Below, one piece after another: positions 48,006 to 57,170 of a stretch of DNA of 64,000 nt. The DNA comes from Acestrorhynchus altus (Eukaryota; Chordata; Actinopteri; Characiformes; Acestrorhynchidae): positions 627,331 through 691,330 of the forward strand of contig CM067522.1 in assembly GCA_034509495.1 (NCBI GenBank), written 5' to 3'. The translations under genes and the position numbers were made by a program. The notes beneath the pieces are model-generated. The model had not been told where the DNA came from. It did no database searches and worked only from the letters and a program-made list of their open reading frames with translations. Each line of letters opens with the position of its first letter. The first letter of the stretch is position 1.

Positions 48006-49200
48006 CAGGGTGTGATCTCTCTGGAGCCACTGGGAAAGAAAGGCTACAGCGTACCCAAAGCAGGGACCATTCAAGTGGTGAGTGGCCGTGTGATCTCTGA
48101 CTGGGCGGTACTGGGTGGTGTGTTAGTTAAAACTGGCTCTGTGCATTTGCACATCTGTGTCAGCAATGGGTACAACTTGTGTGTGTGTTACTGAAGTTGT
48201 TGTGTTTTGGTGATTTGGTGTGCAGACCTTATTCAACCCCAATAAAACTGTGGTGAAGATGTTCCTGGTGACCTACAACTTCGGGGACATGCCTGTCAAT
48301 CACATGACCTTCCTACGCCATCGCATCTTCCTGGTGCCTGTGGATGAAGGGGAGGGGCCAGGGGAGGGGCCAGAAAGCTCCTCCTCTGACCGAAAGAAGA
48401 TCCTTTGCTACCTTATACACCTGAGGTCTGCTTTCCTGTAGTGTATTACAGTCTGTCAGAATGAGCGTGTGGATCATATGATCATTATAGAGCGTTATAG
48501 AGCGCCCCCTACGCTTCCTGTAGTGTATTACAGTCTGTCAGAATGAGCGTGTGGATCATATGAACATTATAGAGCGTTATAGAGCGCCCCCTACACTTCC
48601 TGTAGTGTATTACAGTCCGTCAGAATGAGCGTGTGGATCATATGATCATTATAGAGCGTTATAGAGCGCCCCCTACACTTCCTGTAGTGTATTACAGTCT
48701 GTCAGAATGAGCGTGTGGATCATATGATCATTATAGAGCGTTATAGAGCGCCCCCTACACTTCCTGTAGTGTATTACAGTCCGTCAGAATGAGCTTGTGG
48801 ATCATATGAACATTATAGAGCGTTATAGAGCGCCCCCTACACTTCCTGTAGTGTATTACAGTCTGTCAGAACGAGCGTGTGGATCATATGAACATTATAG
48901 AGCGTTATAGAGCGCCCCCTACGCTTCCTGTAGTGTATTACAGTCTCAACATGTGTGGATTATATGAGCATTAAAGAGCCTAAATGATACAGTTTATGAA
49001 GGTATTTTCAGGGTGTATGCTGATTTGTCTTGTTTCTTTTCTGCAGATTCCAGAGCTCCAAATCTGGAAAGATTTACTTGCACAACGATATCCGGCTGCT
49101 ATTCTCCCGCAAATCCATTGAGGTGGACACAGGGATTCCTTATGAGCTGAAATCTTTCACCGAGGTGCCAAGAAACCCCAAATACTCCCCACGAGTGTGA
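41741..49200 (+). CDS. atosb: atosb / fam214b (Atos homolog B), nine coding exons
   Basis: Atos proteins are putative nuclear transcription regulators; Drosophila atossa acts in macrophages, and the vertebrate role is poorly known. Coding exons are 41741-42243, 42470-43080, 43171-43400, 45389-45447, 45928-46024, 46819-46977, 48009-48077, 48226-48425 and 49047-49200. All junctions are GT/AG and in frame, giving about 693 residues; the human protein is about 540. MRHIHVEL matches the conserved N-terminus. The Atos-like (DUF4210) core is at roughly 490-560 (GLLGNFE, then ESILKGRFSPSGRIEGFTAE, EIGASGSYCPQH). The C-terminal Chromosome_seg-type domain is at roughly 580-690 (KMFLVTYNF, MTFLRHRIFLVP, DIRLLFSRKS, GIPYEL). 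The extra length lies in exons 1 and 2, where a Ser-Pro-rich block is duplicated. The ATG has A at -3. Confidence 0.97.
42275..42422 (+). mobile_element. Repeat fragment in atosb intron between exons 1 and 2
   Basis: 'ccaccacccacgtaatatct gctctgtggtggtcctgtgg' and 'ggtcctaatgttatgg' match the 3' half of the element at 47540-47845. It fills most of the 226-base intron. Confidence 0.6.
42470..43080 (+). CDS. atosb: atosb coding exon 2 (second copy of the Ser-Pro block)
   Basis: The acceptor is GTTTTGTAG and the donor GCAG|GTGAAC. Residues 168-371 begin RTSEESHHSSACHKRPLLDE and carry RSPRSPRSP, PGRRPTQRN and PVPDAFAPLSPKSPPMLD, closely matching exon 1. A long Pro/Ser-rich stretch follows. Its length of 611 bases is not a multiple of three, and skipping it would join incompatible phases, so it should be constitutive. 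Confidence 0.93.
43171..43400 (+). CDS. atosb: atosb coding exon 3
   Basis: The acceptor is CTGCCGACAG and the donor CAAG|GTGAGC. It encodes residues 372-448, including SSSDTGESCSEDEGPSTSKR, a Ser/acid patch followed by a basic stretch, and SKAAPYWTHLLPTAREQGK. The latter aligns with the DAKATPFWSHLLP region of mammalian ATOSB. Confidence 0.95.
43401..45388. other. atosb intron 3: GTA/GTG triplets, short direct repeats, (CA)n and a long (CT)n
   Basis: GTAGTG-rich triplet block at about 43610-43990, four copies of 'gtagtttaagggaagtt' at 44055-44115, GA-rich 44205-44320, (CA)n at 44424-44473, and (CT)n with GCTGTCTC units at 45152-45386 directly before exon 4. No extra exon recognised. Confidence 0.7.
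45389..45447 (+). CDS. atosb: atosb coding exon 4 (59 nt)
   Basis: A small exon directly after a roughly 235-base (CT)-rich tract that ends CTCTCAG. It encodes SSTECSRSSRRLKAGSRLK plus two bases. The basic RRLK run aligns with the RRLKGARRLK region of mammalian ATOSB. Donor TC|GTAAGT. Confidence 0.9.
45928..46024 (+). CDS. atosb: atosb coding exon 5
   Basis: The acceptor TGTGTGTTCAG follows a TG/TCTG-rich stretch. The exon encodes RQLRSGRRTDTSRSCST and then SLASISKGLLGNFE, reaching the conserved GLLGNFE that opens the Atos core. Donor GAG|GTATTA. Confidence 0.93.
46300..46480. mobile_element. Interspersed fish repeat
   Basis: 'gggtaggtggcgctctctcc caatcatgcccactgtgatt' and 'cagctctgatacatcagcc' (reverse) read like a common dispersed fish repeat. 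Assignment to a class is not possible from the sequence alone. Confidence 0.35.
46541..46745 (+). mobile_element. 5' fragment of a Tc1-like transposon
   Basis: Starts 'cagtatatgggcaaaagtat tgggac' and continues with 'ttcttctctgctagatattc cacc' and 'gaacagtggcagcgtttagg aac', as in the N-terminal part of a widespread fish Tc1 element. Truncated 75 bases before atosb exon 6. Confidence 0.65.
46819..46977 (+). CDS. atosb: atosb coding exon 6 (Atos core)
   Basis: The 159-base exon is in phase 0 at both ends. It encodes ESILKGRFSPSGRIEGF, then TAEIGASGSYCPQHATLPV and VTYYDTSEHSAPSPFL, the most conserved part of the family. Acceptor GTGTTTAG, donor CTG|GTAAGT. Confidence 0.96.
47172..47431. repeat. 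53-bp x 5 tandem repeat, each unit with an Sp1-type GC box
   Basis: Five near-perfect units: 'atgatcaacctgcatacaga' + 'ctctgactgatcagagagag' + 'ggggcggggctg'. The end of each unit is a canonical GGGGCGGGGC. In atosb intron 6. Confidence 0.92.
47540..47845 (+). mobile_element. Repeat of the 'cactgctgtgtctgatccac' family
   Basis: 'tttaaacactccagcagcac tgctgtgtctgatccactcg' through 'aacaaggaagtggtcataat gttatgg'. This is the longest copy in the window; fragments are at 12060, 31111 and 42275. Known to me from otophysan fish; class uncertain. Confidence 0.6.
48009..48077 (+). CDS. atosb: atosb coding exon 7
   Basis: A 69-base, phase-0 exon encoding GVISLEPLGKKGYSVPKAG and TIQV, matching the NPLGRKGYSVPK motif of mammalian ATOSB. 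Its acceptor is unusual: a (GT)n tract runs almost to TTATCAG, with no ordinary pyrimidine tract. Donor GTG|GTGAGT. Confidence 0.95.
48125..48185 (+). mobile_element. Small Tc1-derived fragment in atosb intron 7
   Basis: 'gtgcatttgcacatctgtgt cagcaatgggtacaact' is a block of the family at 51070. It occupies much of the 148-base intron. Confidence 0.5.
48226..48425 (+). CDS. atosb: atosb coding exon 8
   Basis: Encodes TLFNPNKTVVKMFLVTYNF, then the MTFLRHRIFLVPV region and an insert GEGPGEGPESSSSD before KKILCYLIHLR. The donor GAG|GTCTGC is weak beyond the GT. It is forced by the in-frame junction to exon 9 (AG|A for Arg). Confidence 0.93.
48433..48985. repeat. 82-bp x 6.5 tandem repeat filling atosb intron 8
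   Basis: Units start at 48433, 48515, 48597, 48679, 48761, 48843 and 48925, exactly 82 bases apart, each beginning 'ttcctgtagtgtattacagt'. Only one to three bases differ between full units; the last is partial. The first unit starts 7 bases after the exon 8 donor. Confidence 0.95.
49047..49200 (+). CDS. atosb: atosb coding exon 9 (terminal)
   Basis: The acceptor is TTTTCTGCAG. The exon encodes FQSSKSGKIYLHNDIRLLFS, then RKSIEVDTGIPYELKSF and NPKYSPRV, with the TGA stop at 49198-49200. This matches the family C-terminus closely. Confidence 0.96.
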
Positions 49201-50990
49201 CCCCTATCGCTCCCCTCAAAATAACACCATGCAAAAAGAGAGATGTGGTTCCGAAAAGACTGATAAATCGGGACTTGTAGGATGGACAGAACCACACACA
49301 CTTGAAAGACTGATCTAACGCACACAGAACACACATGAATATCGCAGTGTCTAATCGACGGACTCTCTGATATGAGGGTGTAACATGCATGCCTTGTGAC
49401 TAAAGAGTTTTCCTCTAGTGCCGTTAAACATTACCCTTCAATCCGCCTGCACCAAGCACTGCCCATCAGACGCACCTCTCAGACACTTCGGGAGGACCTG
49501 GTTGGATTCAGCTCTCGGCTTGGCCAGTAGGAGCGGAGGACGGTCAGTTGAGAAGATTGTAGCGTTAAGAGATGAAGGTTTGAGATATTAAAGTAGATGG
49601 TCTGGGATTAGAGCTGACTGCCCAAATCTGGCCCCAGAAAACAGAGAGACGGCCAGTTTGGAGCACTGTAGAGAAGGATACTCCACCAGTTACGACTCTG
49701 AAGGACTAAGAACGTTCTATGAAGAAAGCAACCAGCAGGACGAGACGTGAAATGCCTCCACTCAAGTGTCCCCACTGGGCTCACCACAACACTGACCTGG
49801 AAGCAGAGAGTGGTCTGGAGGGTAGTGCGGTAGGGTGCGTAAGCAGAGGGGGGGGACGCGGATATTGAGTTATTCTGTTATAAACAGGTCGACTCGGGAG
49901 CGAGACAACGCTACAAAACTGGGATTGAAGCCCTAATCGGGAGGTGCTGCCACCTTCAGACGACACCTTGTACTGCGACAGTAACACTAGCTTTGGACGA
50001 GTACAGATCTACATTTCTCAATGCTTTGCAGTCCTGAACCGGTTCCTGACTGGGGCTCAAAGCAATGGTTTCAAGACCTGCCTGGTAACAGCTTTACACT
50101 GGAGCGAAGCGCCTCACGTGGTGAAATAATGGTGTTAAATGTGAGGAGGGGATTAGTAAACACTAATACACTTTCATGTGGAATCTTACGCTGTATGACT
50201 CGGTGTTGCCGATAAAAATGAAAAAGGTGTGCAGTTAGAACCTGATAATTGTAGGGCCGAAGCTTCGTCGCTCCAGTGCAAATCTAAATGAAGGCTTTTT
50301 AGATTGTGGGCTAAAAAGCAGAGGTGGGTATTTCTCAGCAGAACAGGCAGTCGGAACTAAATTCTGGATTTCTACTGGACCTGGATTAACCCAGCGGTAC
50401 CACGTTCATATTTGGTCATTTATAGAAGAATAGTGGTCTTTACTCCACCTTGATCATTTTGTTAATATCTAGGCAGGCTGAGCCGCAGCAGAGCCACTCA
50501 TGCTGGGGGTGGATTTTGTCTTGCCGGACCTGCAGTGCCCACCTCCAATCAGCCGTCGCTCCGTGGAAGAGAAAAAAAGTATAAATTCGATTTTTCACCA
50601 AACTGTTCACTTCTGTCGTGAACTTCGTTTGTGGTCCGTCTCCAAAACCACACTTGTTGGCCTGGTAAACCAGCCAAGTTCTGTACTCGAAGCCACGTCA
50701 CACCGAACCGGTTAGTTTGCGATCCTAGGAGTTTTGTAGCGTTGGCTCCCCCTACAGGATATGAGGTAGTTTTTTTTATTTATGTTCGCAGATGTCTTAA
50801 CAAAATCAAAAAAAAAGAAAAAAAAAAGAGCAATATGCTGCACAATTAGGAGGGTGTGTGATTTCTCTTCTAGAGGGGCGTAGGGGTAACAAACAAGTGC
50901 AAAGAGGAGGAGGAGTACGGGGAGGGAGGTTTGGGGCTATTTAAAATGAGAAAATGTATATGTATATTTAAAAATAAAATAAACTCTGTG
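49201..50990 (+). other. Probable atosb 3'UTR
   Basis: About 1.8 kb without coding exons and with few tandem repeats. It ends at overlapping AATAAA signals at 50973-50978 and 50978-50983, the first good poly(A) signals after the stop. A (A)-rich stretch lies at about 50805-50830. The extent is inferred from the signals only. Confidence 0.5.
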
Positions 50991-51069
50991 ACTTGCAAAA
51001 TGTCTGAGGTCTGATGCTGTCTGCTTGGTATCTGCATCCATTTCACCCCTTTAATGGGGACAAAATACA

Positions 51070-51380
51070 CTTATAGGGACAAAAATATTGGGACACTTCT
51101 GAAATTAAGGGTTTTAAGAGTTGAAGCTGCTTTTGTTGGAGTAACTGTCTCTACTGCTTTATGCCCCTCTTGCCCACCCCTGGCATTAGACATGTTGCCA
51201 ATAGGGTCATGTTTGTTTATCTGCTCCACAAAGTCCTATTCCATTGGCAATACATCTGTACAGGGACTAGATGAGCTGTGTGCATTTGCATATCTGTGTC
51301 AGCAATCGGTGCAGCTTCGAGTAGCTGAATGCATTGATTAGAAGAGGTGTCCGTAAATATTTGGATATTTAGTGCATCAA
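51070..51380 (+). mobile_element. Near-complete Tc1-derived MITE
   Basis: From 'acttatagggacaaaaatat tgggacac' to 'gtccgtaaatatttggatat ttagtgca', with the internal blocks 'ggagtaactgtctctactgc', 'gcattagacatgttgccaat' and 'gtgtgcatttgcatatctgt'. This is the best reference copy of the family in the window, about 310 bp. No transposase frame. Confidence 0.65.
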
Positions 51381-51394
51381 GCTTCAAAAAGTGT

Positions 51395-51545
51395 TACCTG
51401 CTTTGATGCAGATCACAACCATATGATGAACCAGCAGCTCCTGAGGAAGTCTGCACTTCAGCAGGTCCAGGAGGGACATCTTCATCTGGGCAGAGTTGGC
51501 AGTGGAGGTGATGTTCTTGCACGGCAGGTAGCTGGTGATTATAAT
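51395..51545 (-). other. Unidentified minus-strand coding-like segment
   Basis: The minus strand reads LPCKNITSTANSAQMKMSLL followed by DLLKCRLPQELLVHHMVVIC and IKAG, then a donor-like GCAG|GTAACA. Codon use and composition look protein-like, in contrast with nearby DNA. Further upstream the frame meets three tandem copies of a short unit (GSSVK). No family is recognised. It could be an exon, a pseudogene piece or part of a transposon. Confidence 0.25.
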
Positions 51546-52480
51546 TCTTAGAACTCCTGAACAGCCATCACCTCTGGCCCTGGAGGACCCCTTCACCGAC
51601 GACCCCTTCACCGAGGACCCCTTCACCGCACTGCATTTTGTTGGGTTCCCTGCTACTTTTCCTGGGTTCATGTGTGTGTCTTGGAAAAAGAGAAGCAGTA
51701 AAATGAGCAGGACGAGGCTTGATGAGCTACTCCAAGACCAGGATCGGGAACTTAGGGGTACCAGAGCAGTGGCACTGTTCCCCATTCCGAGTCCCGGAGA
51801 CCCACTGCCCTCATATATTTGTGTTTACCTCAGTAAGGACTTTAGTGGGTTGGTTCCTTGGGTCAAATGTGTTGGGAGCTGAAATGCTCAGATGTGCAGG
51901 ACAGAGGGTCTTCCGGTCCTCGTCTTGATTGTTAGGAGCTAATCCCATTGTCCTCTGCTGGCCTGTAAAACTGTTCGGTTCTGCTGGTGGGAGGATGATG
52001 CGTCTCCTTTTCTGCCGTCTGTTGGAGAGAAGAATATAACCTGATACAGGCCCTGTGCTCCCAGTATCCTGGACCAGTATGCAGGCCAGTTATACTGGTG
52101 TTTATTAGATCCACTCCGTCTGTTCATGTGCTGCCCCCTGTTGGATCTGTGGAAGAAGAGAGGAGAAAGATCTGCCGTTGATGTTCTTCAGGCTCCAGAG
52201 ACCTCTGAGAGGGAGTTGTGTAATCACTGTGGCCGGGTTGGTCACGCAGTGGGTTATGGGTCATTTATGATCTTTGTGTGTGTGGTGGTGTACGTTCAGC
52301 TATTAGTGATACACAGATCAATTAGGAATGTTTATAGGAAAACAGAGAAAGAGGACAATGTCATCTGTCCAACATCCAGAAATGCACACCATCCATCCAT
52401 CCATCCACTATTCCATTCACCCATCTTTCAGGCAACTGATCCATCAATTTGTCCCCATGTCCAGTCAGTCTGTTATTCTC
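51546..52480. other. Intergenic DNA between atosb and ranbp1
   Basis: Contains three tandem copies of 'gaccccttcaccgaggac' at about 51585-51630 and (CCAT)n at 52389-52407. Short frames (for example 52126-52548) have no recognisable domain. Confidence 0.4.
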
Positions 52481-52484
52481 TGCA

Positions 52485-52690
52485 TTGTTCTTTGTCTTGG
52501 GATAGAAGGTTGCTGGTTCAGTTCCCTGAACTGGCAGGACATAACTGAAGTGTCCTTGAGGAAAGCATGTAACTCCTCAGCTGCTCCCCAGGCGCCTTGG
52601 ACAGGGCTGCACACTGCCCCCTAGTGTGTGACTTCACTATGTGTGTATCACGGTGTGTGGATCAGTTAAATGTGGAGCAATAAATACCCT
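52485..52690 (+). mobile_element. SINE-like element
   Basis: 'aaggttgctggttcagttcc' resembles a tRNA B box, followed by 'aactgaagtgtccttgagga aagcatgtaactcctcagct gctccccaggcgcc' and 'tgcacactgccccctagtgt gtg', the body of a frequent fish SINE. It ends near 'ggatcagttaaatgtggagc'. Confidence 0.6.
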
Positions 52691-52726
52691 GTGTGCAGCA
52701 CCTTTAACTGTTACTTCTGGTCTCTG

Positions 52727-53388
52727 TGCTAGTGTGTGTGTTGGTGTGTGTGCTAGTTTGAGTGCTAGTGTGTGTGCTGGGGTGTGTGTTGGTCTTTGTG
52801 CTAGTCTCTGTGCTGTTGGTGTGTGTGTTGGTCTTTGTGCTGGTGTGTGTGCTAGTCGGTGTGCTGGTGTGTGTGTTGGTCTGTGTGCTGGTCTCTGTGC
52901 TGTTGGTGTGGTGTGTTGGTCTGTGTGCTGGTGTGTGTGTTGGTGTATGTGCTGGTGTGTGTGTTGGTGTATGTGCTAGTCTCTGTGCTGTTGGTCTGTG
53001 TGCTGGTGTGTGTGTTGGTCTTTGTGCTAGTCGGTGTGCTGGTGTATGTGCTGGTGTGCGTGTTGGTCTTTGTGCTAGTCTCTGTGCTGTTGGTGTGTGT
53101 GTTGGTCTTTGTGCTAGTCGGTGTGCTGGTGTGTGTGTTGGTCTTTGTGCTAGTCTCTGTGCTGTTGGTGTGTGTGTTGGTCTTTGTGCTAGTCGGTGTG
53201 CTGGTGTGTGTGTTGGTCTTTGTGCTAGTCTCTGTGCTGTTGGTGTGTGTGTTGGTCTGTGTGCTAGTCGGTGTGCTGGTGTGTATGTTGGTCTGTGTGC
53301 TAGTCGGTGTGCTGGTGTGTGTGTTGGTCTGTGTGCTAGTCGGTGTGCTGGTGTGTGTGTTGGTCTTTGTGCTAGTCTCTGTGCTGTT

Positions 53389-53423
<35 letters not shown>

Positions 53424-53445
53424 GTGTATGTGCTGGTCCGTGTTA
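52727..53445. repeat. GT-rich minisatellite upstream of ranbp1
   Basis: A 0.7-kb array of 'gtgtgctggtgtgtgtgttg' + 'gtctttgtgctagtctctgt' blocks, with longer higher-order units of about 60 bp in the right half. The 253-residue Val/Leu/Cys frame over it is a repeat artefact. It ends about 95 bases before the ranbp1 CRE. Confidence 0.9.
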
Positions 53446-53529
53446 TTAAGTGGTGTGTGTGAGAGAGCGCTGCGCGGTGTAAACGCTGTGTTTGTGTCTG
53501 TACTAAAAGAAACTCAGATCTGATCATGT

Positions 53530-53701
53530 GACCGTATAAGTGACGTCACCCGCGGTGCCGCGATGACGACACGCCGGTTTGGTGCGCGCGCGAAAGCAGA
53601 GCATTTCGTCCCCCTCTTCCTCCCGGAGAGAGAGAGAGAGAGAAACAGAGAGAGAGAGAAACAGAGGAGAGAGAGAAAGAGAGACCACCATTATCCGCAG
53701 C
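53530..53701 (+). promoter_or_regulatory. ranbp1 promoter with full CRE and GAGA-rich 5'UTR
   Basis: A perfect palindromic CRE, TGACGTCA, lies at 53541-53548, about 150 bases before the ranbp1 ATG. CpG-rich sequence with GCGCGCGCG at about 53584 follows. A (GA)n stretch at 53624-53690 would be in the 5'UTR. No TATA box is obvious, as is usual for a housekeeping gene. Confidence 0.6.
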
Positions 53702-53716
53702 ATGGCCGACCCGAAG
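53702..53716 (+). CDS. ranbp1: ranbp1 coding exon 1
   Basis: ATG GCC GAC CCG AAG followed by donor GTAAGG: MADPK, phase 0. The ATG context (AGCATGG) is good. Five codons only, joined to the conserved DTQDDHETTTDN of exon 2. Confidence 0.93.
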
Positions 53717-56700
53717 GTAAGGAACCGGGTTCTGCGGGCAGAGCGTAGACTTGCGGGTTCCGCGCCGGGTTTCAGGGGAGCTGCTGAACTCTCCGCTCCA
53801 CCTTAAGCTGCGGCGGCGCTCAGCGCATTTTAAGGTGGAGCGGAGAGTTCCGGCCCGCCGGGGCTGATCACAGCGAGAGCGGCCCGGGTGTTCATCAGTG
53901 TTCACCAGGCTTTATCACAATGTTTATGGCTGTTTATCAGGGTTTATCAGAGTGATTTTCGGAGTGTTTATCAGAGTGATTTTCGGAGTGTTTAAATGCG
54001 TTTCAATGTGCAGTTTGTGAAAGTTCAGCTCGGCTCTGCAGCAGGCCGAGCGCAGCTAACGGTTAAGCTAACGGCTAAGCTAACGGCCGAAATAACGGCG
54101 GTTCTGCCCTCCTGCCCCGCTGTCCGCTCTATGTGGCAGTCTTCTGCCCCGCTCTCGCCCCCGGGTTGTTCCTGCCCTCGCCCCAGGTACAGTTTGGGTC
54201 AGAGAGGCTAAACTGCTGCTCGCGCCGCCACGTAGCATTAGCCACCATGCTAACCGGAGCACATGGGCAGAGCGGCCCGAGCCGGACCGATCCGGAGCGC
54301 AGAGCCCCGAACCCGTCCGAACCGGACCTCGGCCGCTTCACTGGGCTGGTGATCAGGCTCTCACTGATTCTGCTGGGCGTCTCCAGGGCTGCACTGCTGG
54401 CCCCAGGCCCTGTTCTGGTTCTGTTCTGATTCTGTTCTGGTTCGGCCCAGGTTGGGAGGAACCCGGTTCTGGGAAGCCGTGAAAGGTTTCTTCCAGCTTT
54501 CCAGAAGAAGGTTAAAGAAGGTTTATTAGATCTCCTCGAGCACTGAGTGACCACGTGGTCCTGCACGTTCCTGATGATCTGCTCCCAACAAGCAGCAGGA
54601 ACCCTCCTTAGTAACCACCTGAAACACCAGAGCACGAACCCAGTGACTCCATAACTACCACCTCAAATACCAGAGCAGGAACACTGGTGACCCCATAGCA
54701 ACCACTGGGAACACCAGAGCAGGAACCCAGTGATTCCATAACTACCACCTCAAATACCAGAGCAGGAACACTGGTAACCCCATAGCAACCACTGGGAACA
54801 CCAGAGGTGCTACCTAGTGAACCCATAGCAATCGCCTGAAATACCATGACAACCCAGGTACCTTGCAAAGCCACAGCAGGCTGTACCATAACAGAGCAGC
54901 TCTCCATCAGTCCCGAGCATTCGTCGCGGTACCATGACATGACCGTTTAACTTATGACATCAATCTGACAACAATATCCTCAAAATAACTCATTAGGAGA
55001 AAAGAAACGTGACTTTCATTGGTTGTGGACATAAGAGATGTCCCGTCCCCCACCCCAGGGCATTTTGGAGCATTTGTATTGGTCTGTTCATCGTGAACGT
55101 CCATGCAGTTGCCTTTTAAATCTAGTCTGGATTCAGTCCTAATCCATGAAACGGGAGCATGGAGTTCTGGGAAACGTTCAGGGAGTCTTTCGCTACATTC
55201 TCCATTACTGACCGAGTCCCAGTATGAGGACTTAGTTTAGTTACTGGTTGGTCGTCTCCTCGGCCATGTTTTGGAGTTGCGGGAGGGGGGAGGTTGCTTC
55301 ATTAGGTTGGGTTCATCAATGCCCTCGTTAAACCCGGACTCTTCCGCTGTGCCAGGCGTCTGTGCGGTTCGGGCTCGTGGCTCGGCACCAGCGGGTGGGA
55401 GTGTGGTTGCCACAGCAAATCGGAGACAAAAGATGATCTGCAGACTGAGCTCTTTAAATCCCCCCCCTTTCATTCTGCAGATCCAGTGAGCGGACGGGGA
55501 GAGGAGGCCCCCGGGGCCGGCGGGGACGTGTAGCAGTGAAACCTTTCAGACTGTTTTACGAACCACAGACGTTTCCATTAGTGCCACTCGTTGGGAGCAG
55601 GGCTCGCCGCGGCCGGTTTCGGCCCTTAGATTCCCACGCCGATAAACGAGCAGCGTTTGAGTTTAATGATCCTGAATTAAAAACGAGCTTCACGTTTCGC
55701 TTTAGGTTTGGGGTTTATATGGCTCCTGATTGGTCCAGTGCGCTGGAGTTCGGTGTTCTCACAGCAGGAGGGGTTTTAACCACGCAGGCAACAAGTTGAA
55801 GAAGTCATTTTATAAAATGAACCAATCAGCCAACCCGCTCGCGGTGCCAGGAGACAGGTTCTGGACGTTCAGCAGAAGAAACCTGAGCGATACGTTAGAT
55901 CAACATGGAGGTTTTTCTTTTCTGGGTCAGTCAGAGGCTCGTCTTTGGGTTTCACAGATTAAGACGTTGGGTTTTAAGGAAAGATTCTCGTATTTGATTG
56001 GTCCAGAGGTTTCCCTTTGGGATGTAGGGAAATTTAAACGTCTGTCTTTCATTTAGACTCTTATCTTAATTCAGGTTTCTCTTTTTTGGGTGTTTAGTGG
56101 TTTAAATTTGGGATTTTTGACTTGGTTTAGGTCCAAATCGAGAAGCTTTGTTCTTGTAGCCGCGCCCATCTGAGTTTACACTCCAACACCTGTTTTCTCT
56201 TCTCTCCCGAAGGACACACAAGATGACCACGAGACAACCACGGACAACGTAGATGACTCCAACCATGACCCCCACTTCGAGCCCATCGTGTCGCTTCCCG
56301 AGCGCGAGGTCAAAACTCTGGAGGAGGATGAGGAAGAGCTCTTCAAAATGTGAGTCCACAGTCTTCACGTTTTCACAGCCTGATTGGTCACAGTTGTGCT
56401 GGCGTTCTGATTGGACAGTCTTTCTCAAGCCCCCACGTTTTAGAGGATTCTCGACTTTGACAGGCTTGTTAATGAGCTGATTAGCTGAATCAGGTGTGAT
56501 CGTATGACACCACACTTCTTACAGCGAAAGCAGATGAGAAATGTCTCTCAGAATAACGGTAATTTGTCGTTTTGGGTTCAGGCGGGCGAAGCTGTACCGG
56601 TTTGCGAGTGAGAACGACCCGCCGGAGTGGAAGGAGCGCGGCACAGGCGACGTCAAACTGCTGCGGCACAAAGAAAAGGGCTCCATTCGGCTGCTGATGA

Positions 56701-57128
56701 GGAGAGACCGCACGCTAAAGATCTGCGCCAACCACCACAGTGAGGGACATTCAGCTGCTCCTCAGCATGGAAAACCTGTTTCTGTTTCTTAAGCCCGTCT
56801 GACCGAGTCTGTCTGAACGACTACATTAGAACGTTCCCTCTAACTCTGGTTTTATTGACTGAAGGGCCGAAACGGGTTGCTTTTCAAGGTCATGATCCAT
56901 ATGTTTGGAGTTCCTGCTGGTCGTTAATGTGATGTGTTGTGTGTTCAGTTATGCCGCTGATGGAGCTGAAGCCGAATGCAGGCAGTGATCGAGCCTGGGT
57001 GTGGAACACACACGCTGACTTTGCGGATGAAGAACCCAAACCGGAGCTGCTGGCAATCCGCTTCCTTAACGCCGAGAGTGAGTATCCACATCACAGCCCC
57101 GAACATCTGCTTCCTCACTGCTGACTGA

Positions 57129-57170
<42 letters not shown>

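Noticed and set aside
48433..48985. Regular 82-bp array considered as a CRISPR array.
   Set aside because: The whole unit is repeated with no unique spacers, and the context is a vertebrate intron.
52762..53523. 253-residue open frame rich in Val, Leu and Cys.
   Set aside because: It is the translation of a GT-rich minisatellite. Several frames are open for the same reason, and there are no splice sites or domains.
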